Shown here piece after piece: positions 57,678 through 64,000 of a DNA stretch of 64,000 bases. Origin of the DNA: Brachionus manjavacas. Its lineage: Eukaryota; Rotifera; Eurotatoria; Ploima; Brachionidae. The DNA lies in assembly GCA_019054805.1 (NCBI GenBank), contig JAHQIY010000019.1:1022001-1086000 (forward strand), in the 5' to 3' direction. A program made the translations under genes and the position numbers. Under the pieces are notes generated by a model. The model saw nothing but the letters and a program-made list of their open reading frames with translations. It ran no database searches and had not been told where the DNA came from. The first letter of the stretch is position 1. Each line of letters begins with the position of its first letter.

Positions 57678-60600
57678 TTAACTAAAAAAGTAGACAGACT
57701 CGAGCACTTTGGCCAAATTGAATTCTCCTTTTTTGGGCACACTCTTCAACTTTTCATTGAACCCAATCATCAACTCTCTAATCTGGTCATCACTCTGATT
57801 TTCAATTTCCCTTTAAAAAAAAATAAAAAATTCTCTTCATATTCATTATCTTTAATAAAATCTCACTCAGCCGTGAACTTGTAATTATCCATAAAAAACC
57901 TGGACAAATTTTCCAACAGCGGTAGCGAATGCAGAGCCACAAACTGCTCGCGACAAATCCTATTCATCTCATCAACACTGCAAGCATGGGTCCAAAAGCA
58001 GTCATGTACCGACACAAATGTGATACCAGCGCGTTCGCAATACAGCGAAGTTAACATCATGTGACAAGAGTCCAAAGAGTGGATGTAGTTTGGCGGAAAG
58101 GCATTACGCTGCTTCAAAGAGTCCGGCTTGGTTGTGCTCAATGGCATGCTATTTCTCTTAGAATTCTGGACATTTACTGTTCTAAAATACGGCTGGGAAA
58201 CGGGCAGACCCAATGGAGTTTCCCACTTAAGTGCACAATCTCTCACTCTGGTTATCAAATAGGCACATTCCGAGAACCAGTCTTGAATCTCTCTAGCCGA
58301 GCTGAACAACTGACGGATCGATTTAAAAGTCTTGTGAGCGATAAAAGCGCTCGCTTCTCTGGCTTTGTCTTGGGGAAAATTTTTCAAGTCTTCTAGCTGT
58401 CTTAAAATTTGCAGCTTGGCACCATAGAATGTCACATTGTAAACTGTGGTCATCACTGTTTGCTTTATAGTTTTTCTTTTGATATTTCCGGCTAGGAGCA
58501 TCGCGTATTCGTTTATGTTCTCTTCGGATCTGCGTTGCTCCTCGACCAAATCTAGTACAGTCGAGTAGACATCCTGGGGTCTGTCTGACGGGTATAGATT
58601 GACCGATTTGGCACCGTCTTTGTCTCTGCCCAAGGCTGCATAATGCTGTAGACCATTACATGAGCCGTCTTGGTGCACTGGGAAATAGGAAATGTATTCT
58701 TCGGGCTTACCACTTAGGAGAGCATTGCGTATTTCCATACAACAGGCCAATGTTTGCCATTTTTCTTCTGATTTCTGCCACCAAAGACGACCGTGCATGG
58801 GTCGCTCTGCCGAATCGATTATATCATCGATTATGCTGTTGGCGTAGTCAAGTCTTTCTTGGAGAGTTGATTTTTTCATTGAGCCAGTGAGGTTGATCAG
58901 ATGGAGTTTGAGCATGTTGAGGCCGTTGGGACCCAGTTTTTTGCCTTCTGCGAGCAGAATCAAACTGCGGGATATGTCCGAGCCGAGATGGTTGAAGTGT
59001 GGAGGTATTGGGTAGCACCGACCACGAAAGTCTAAGCTGTGCGGAAACCAGATTATTTTGTCGCGGTACATGTTGGCTATGGAAAGACGATAGAGCTCTG
59101 TACACCAAAGGCTATGCATTTCAGCGCGCTTTTTTTTCGCCTTTTCAATCCGTGAATAGAACTCTTTATACTCTTCTTTGGTCAATTTTCGACTTAAAAA
59201 AGAAATTGAGATTTTTTAATTAATTTAGACTTTTTTATTTATTAATTAATTTTGAGATAAAATAATTATTAAAAGAATTTTTTTTTTTATTAAAAGTAAA
59301 TGTGTTGAGTATTGCTTAATTTTTAATCAAAGCAAAAAAATTTCTTCTTTTCTATTACAATTTGAAAAAATTAAAAAAATTTTGATATTTTTTATTTTAA
59401 TTTATTAAAAAAGGATCTACCTTATTACCTTATTCTATAATGTTTTAAAGAATTATTTAATGAGTTTATTTATATATACATTTAAACTGTTGGACAGGAT
59501 GCTAATTTTTGAGTAAATTTGACCAATTTTTGGTTAGCAAAGTTGAAAAATTAATTTAAAAAAATTGCGGAAAAATCGGATTTTTGTTTCATTAGATTAT
59601 CAAATGATTACAAATCAGTGTCTTTTTGTACGAAATTTTTTTGCGTCCTCTTGGAGAGCCTATTTAACATATACGAGCATTGTACGGAAAAAGACATCAA
59701 CTTAAGAAAAAAAATTTGAATTTCATTTCATTTGGAAATGAATTGTAAATTTAAAATTTGAAAATTATTTTTCATTTTCAAATAAAGATATCTAAAGAGC
59801 AAAAAAGGATATCTTAAATAATTTTTAAATATTTGTGTGCAAAATTACACATGAATAGATTGTTAAAATAAAATGTGAGACTACGGTCTATGGAATGAAA
59901 TTATTTTAAACTTAATTGTTTTGAATTAAAAAAAAAAAACAAAAATAAAGCAAATTGATGTTTCCAGATCAGATTTTTTCAAAAAGTTTATCCAGCCATT
60001 TATCAAATATTTAATAAATACCTGAAAAATAATGTAATTTCAAAATATTTCGAATATGAGGATAAAAATCATGAATATTCAAGGAAGCGAAGAAAAAATT
60101 ATTTTTATTTCAAAAAAATCAAAAAAAAAAACAAATTTTTTTTGGTCACATACCGCATTAAACCCTTTTCTTTATTCCATACTAATTTTTTTTTCTTCTA
60201 TTTTCCTCAAAAAATTTCCTAATCTTTTTCATTAGTGATAGTTTTGGAATTCTAGAGGAAAATAATTTGATCCTTTAAATGCTAAAAAACTTTATAAAAA
60301 GTCAAGTCATTAGAATTAGTGAAAAAATTAAAGAAAAGCAATATTTTAATAATATTTTAGATAACAGCTTATAAAAAATAAATTCCTCCATAAAAAAATA
60401 TTTCAAAAATTAGCCTTGGTAGTCAATTTTGTGGAGTCTTACTTTGGAAATTTGGGTACATCAGGTCCTTTGTATTCCGGTTCGGGTACTTCGAGTTCTT
60501 TGTTGCCGTCCTGGTTGAATATGTCAATTAGCATATCTAGGATCGATTGGTTTATCTTCCATGCACAAGATGACAAAGTGTTTAGAGAGTCGTATACTGG

Positions 60601-63600
60601 ATACATGTTCTGCGGGTTAGTGGCTTCGACCAGAAGCTTTTGCTCATTGGCCGCCTCGCCATACAGCCGTAAAAGGTTGCTTTTGCTTAAAAAGTAGCCA
60701 CCTTGGTTTGACATATACCAAGGCATTGGTGGTGTTATCATTGGCATTCGGTTCGACTCGAATAAAAGATTTGATCCGAATACCCTGAATAGCAACGGGT
60801 GACACTTAACTTGCGGGTCTTTGTATACACCTGCCAAACGGAATATTTTATGAAAAGCAAACTCATATTTTTGCTTTGCTGTTTTATTGTTGGGGTTTAT
60901 TAGATTTTTATCTATTCGACACGACTTGAAGACTATTTCTTCAAGTAGATACTTGCCGACTTTAAGGCGAATCTGACTTGGCCACTGATCCTCGAAGTTA
61001 CTCTTGAACAAATTGTTTTCTCTCATTATTGTCATCCATTCTTCACGGTAATTGTTCAAATTTTCAGATGAATTTTGCTGCTTTGCCAAACTGTAATCAA
61101 CATACCTGTCATAAATACTGCGAATCTTGTTTTATAATTTTGTGTTATTTCATTGTTATTAATTTAAATTAAAAATAAATATTACTTTTTCTATATCTTT
61201 ATTTTTAACCATCAAATATTCGTAGTATTTATTCTCCAAAATTGAGCCAAGCTCAAGAGCATAAAAGTTAACACTTGCCGAAAAGTATTCGGAACTTTGG
61301 GCTAGTTTGGCCACTTGCTTAAAATTAAAAATTAAATTCCGGAAATTGTTGTATTTTTCCTGAATTTTATGGGATTAGAGTAAGAAAGTGAAGAAAAAAA
61401 ATTTTTTATTTTTCATATATCAAAAAAAAAAGAATTTTTTTTTGGTCACTTAAATTTAATATTTTTTTAATTTAATTTTCTTCTGAATCTCAATATCTTT
61501 TTTGATCACAAATTGCATTCTAAAATTATTTATTAATAAATTATCAATTAGAAAAAAGATTCTATTTTTTTAAATGGCAAAATTTTTATTTCATGAATAT
61601 ATTTTTTACTTTAAATTTATTATGGTATTTTGTAAGTAAAAATAAAATTTTTTTTTTACATATCAATAATACTTTTAATCTTTTCTTCACTTGTTTTTTG
61701 TATATTTTTTGATAATTTTTTTTTAAATTAACAATGAAAATTATACTTAAATCTTCTAAAAATTATTTTCATAACTAAGGCGGTCATTGAAAAAATGATA
61801 ATAATAAAAGTTAGTTTTTCATGGAAAAAATAGATCTAAATATTAAAAGAACTTTGTATTTTGGTTATTAAAAGATTATTAATAAATGAATTATAATTAA
61901 AAAATTCAAAAAAAATTAAGTGAATAAAAAGATTAAAAGTATTATTGATATGTCAAAAAAAAATTTAATTTTTACTTACAAAATACCATATAAATTTAAA
62001 GTAAAAAATGTATTTGTGAAATAAAAATCGTGAAAAAAATTAATTTTTTTAAGAGTGAATTTAAATTAAAACCTAAAACTTTTAGCTCAAAATATCTAAC
62101 TTAATTATAAATTTGGACGATGGCTTTTGACGAATAAAAAAATATAGAATTAAGAAAAACTTTATAGAAAAAGAAAATAAAATATGGCTTAAATTTATTT
62201 ATTTTGAGCCTCAGGTGGATCTTGTTGAGCCACAAATTGATGTTGTGGACCCCGAGCGCGTGTTGAAAATAAGGGTAATGGAAAAATTAATAAATTGACA
62301 ATTTTAAGAGAAAAAAATTCCAAAAATCAATTCAAGCAGAGTTGGTTTTTTTTGTTTTTAAAAATTTAAAAGTTTTGATAAATAGATCTTACACTCATTT
62401 TTATTAATAGTATTAAAAGACTTGAAACTTGGCATAAAAAATTTTTTTTCCAAAATAAGATCAAAAACTTTTCCAGTTTTTTTAATTGTTGCGCAAAAAG
62501 AAGCGAAAAATTATTTAAAAAAAAATTAAATTACTTGCATCAAAATATCAATGTAAACATTTGGTTCAAGTACGGTCAAAAAAGGCAGAAGAAATTCGGA
62601 ATTCTGATTTTTGGACTGTTTTAAAAGTTCTACAGATTTGAAAAAATTTTTCGTGATCATCTCTCGAAATTGTCTGAGCAGAGTAGCTTTAATTTTATCC
62701 TAAAAAAATTAAATTCACAAAAATTGTTTTTTTATTAAGTTAAAATTACATTCTTGTCCTTCATTTTCAATTCTGCATTGCTCAGACTGCGTATTGATGG
62801 CACTTGAATCATCAAGTTTTGTTCCTCTCTGAGTTGACTCTCAAAATTGTTCATGATAACCTTTTTATCTATCATTTCTCTCGGATAAATGCTCTCGTTC
62901 ACGACTACTTTCTGGCAAAAATTGATAAAATATAAAATAGAATAAAAACAAAATTACTTTTTTATCAAAAGGTTGTTTTAGTTTGCCCAGCAGTGGATTG
63001 TCCGAATTGGTGACTGGAGCATATTTAAACTCGAACGAAGGCAGTAGTAGATTCAAGGCTTTTTTAATAAAGTATTGCTGCTCCGAGGACAAATACAAAC
63101 TTGAAGCCAAATCATCTAGAGTAAACTGAAAAAAAATTCTAAAAAAAAATTTACTTTTTAATCAATAATTACACTTGATTTTTGTATGTCGAAGAGAACA
63201 CGTTCCAAAGTGAGTCTGAGCTCATTAGTTTTTCTCTCCAAGTTACTTTTTTCCAATTTAGCGCCAATAGATTGAATGACCGCTGTGTAAGAGCTAAGGT
63301 CCGGTTTGATTTGTTTTCTGGGATCCGGCGATGTTCTCATTGTCTTGAACAAACTGGTGATCTGATTAGTCCGGCCATGTTTGGCCAATTCGAACATCAA
63401 GCGATTGAACACTTGGACATCAGCGATGAAATCATGTTCAGCTCGCTTTGAGTCCTCCATTAAATTGTTCAAATAACGGATGGCTTTGTCAGTCATGCCG
63501 CCATTACAGCATACATCGATGTACGCTTTTACTTTGGAATTGAATTGTTTGTGTTTGAGATCAAATTCAAGTTGTTCATAGGTAATTTTTTCTCGTTTAT

Positions 63601-64000
63601 CCACCTGATTTGAGATTAAAAGCTCGAATGATTTGTTCAAGCTTTCCATTTGAAGTTTGGCCTTGTGAATGAGCTCAGTGGCATTAGACGGCTCAGTCTT
63701 GGGTTCTGGTACTACTGGTTGGACTGGTTCGTTGTCTATGATCTGGATTTTTGAGCTGATCTCTTTTAGTTCTATGTTCTGGGAACAAGTTTTGTTGGCT
63801 TGTTTTAAACTGTTGCATAGTCGATTTTTGTCCGGGTTTGCTTTTGACTCATTGAGGTACATGGTCTTGAGGATTCGCAGAAGATCTTTGTGTGGTCGAG
63901 CACTACCCTCTTGCTTTAGCACCGGGTAGTTGTTATTTACATTTAGCTTGTAATTGATGTTTTTGAAAGGTATTCTATTCAGCTTGTTTCCCAGGGTTCG
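57678..64000 (-). CDS. POLRMT: Mitochondrial DNA-directed RNA polymerase (POLRMT), N-terminus beyond window
   Basis: Single-subunit, T7-like polymerase that transcribes mitochondrial DNA and primes its replication. Exons: 64000-63173 (open at edge), 63125-62958, 62911-62750, 62699-62535, 61359-61186, 61125-60443, 59192-57867, 57810-57678. The phase closes to 1,212 in-window residues (human about 1,230). The first exon contains a pentatricopeptide-like segment (VFNRLMFELAKHGRTNQITS). The N-terminal extension has PMITPPMPW and the SCAWKIN motif. The palm has DFRGRCYPIPPHFNHLGSD, motif A HQDGSCNGLQHYA with the catalytic Asp, motif B KQTVMTTVYNVT, NAFPPNYIHSLDSCHMMLT and motif C VSVHDCFWTHA with the second catalytic Asp. 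It ends VYFFS, where the human protein ends YFFS. In motif B the usual Gly after Tyr is Asn. Confidence 0.95.
59193..60442 (-). other. POLRMT intron 6
   Basis: A 1.25-kb phase-2 intron. AT-rich with homopolymer runs and no recognised element or gene. Confidence 0.7.
61360..62534 (-). other. POLRMT intron 4
   Basis: A 1.2-kb phase-0 intron containing the inverted-repeat element at 61,582-62,031. The rest is AT-rich. Confidence 0.7.
61582..62031. mobile_element. MITE-like inverted-repeat element in POLRMT intron
   Basis: The left arm (TTTTTATTTCATGAATATAT, TTTATTATGGTATTTTGTAA, ACATATCAATAATACTTTTA) is inverted on the right (TAAAAGTATTATTGATATGT, TTACAAAATACCATATAAAT, AAATAAAAATC). The arms are about 120-130 bp. 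The centre contains GATTATTAATAAATGAATTA. A partial copy lies at 44,828-45,003. No ORF. Confidence 0.75.

Overview
This window is AT-rich (roughly 70-75% A+T) DNA from an invertebrate animal. The genes are intron-containing and metazoan in content: a MUC4-type NIDO/AMOP/VWD mucin, large EGF-repeat membrane proteins, condensin NCAPG, headcase and a nuclear-encoded mitochondrial RNA polymerase. Introns are either very short (about 45-60 nt) or long (0.4-3.5 kb) and loaded with degenerate transposons. A monogonont-rotifer-like genome is my best guess, from the SWIM/MULE-type relics, LINE tails ending in AAATAAATAAATAAA and the exon/intron style, but this is a weak inference.

Layout. 1-16,317 (+): the 3' 20 exons of a giant membrane mucin, 3,000 in-window residues, open at the left edge, in the order EGFs, NIDO, 39-copy Thr/Ser repeat, second NIDO, AMOP, VWD, EGFs, transmembrane segment, acidic tail. 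16,318-18,577: nested piggyBac-like relics. 18,578-28,111 (-): NCAPG, four exons, its two long introns holding MULE/SWIM debris and nested palindromic elements. 30,492-30,956 (-): a small secreted protein with an IL-17-like pattern. 33,709-35,184 (+): headcase, one exon. 35,887-48,742 (-): a seven-exon, 2,270-residue receptor (signal peptide, Thr-rich stretch, CUB-like region, MAM-like domain, about 19 EGFs, one transmembrane helix, short tail). 48,952-49,227 and 49,429-49,884 (-): two small secreted proteins, one sharing the receptor's N-terminal module. 50,828-55,044 (-): a tentative propeller-like/three-EGF/transmembrane gene. 55,680-57,440 (+): a decayed LINE interrupted by a TA-flanked MITE. 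57,678-64,000 (-): POLRMT, eight exons, open at the right edge.

Exon models were built by hand from GT/AG sites. The reading phase closes exactly through all 20 mucin exons, 4 NCAPG exons, 7 receptor exons and 8 POLRMT exons, which is the main support for the joins. No tRNA, rRNA or CRISPR array was recognised.

How the genes relate. Three genes (mucin, receptor, propeller/EGF gene) encode EGF-bearing type I membrane proteins with long ectodomains, and three small secreted proteins lie between them, so the window is enriched for cell-surface and secreted functions. NCAPG (chromosome condensation), POLRMT (mitochondrial transcription) and headcase (growth/differentiation control) are unrelated housekeeping or regulatory neighbours. 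The points most worth a second look are the exact exon-structure duplication of the NIDO module around the mucin repeat, the secreted peptide sharing the receptor's N-terminus, the IL-17-like protein apparently lacking the family's disulfide pairs, and the Asn in POLRMT motif B.
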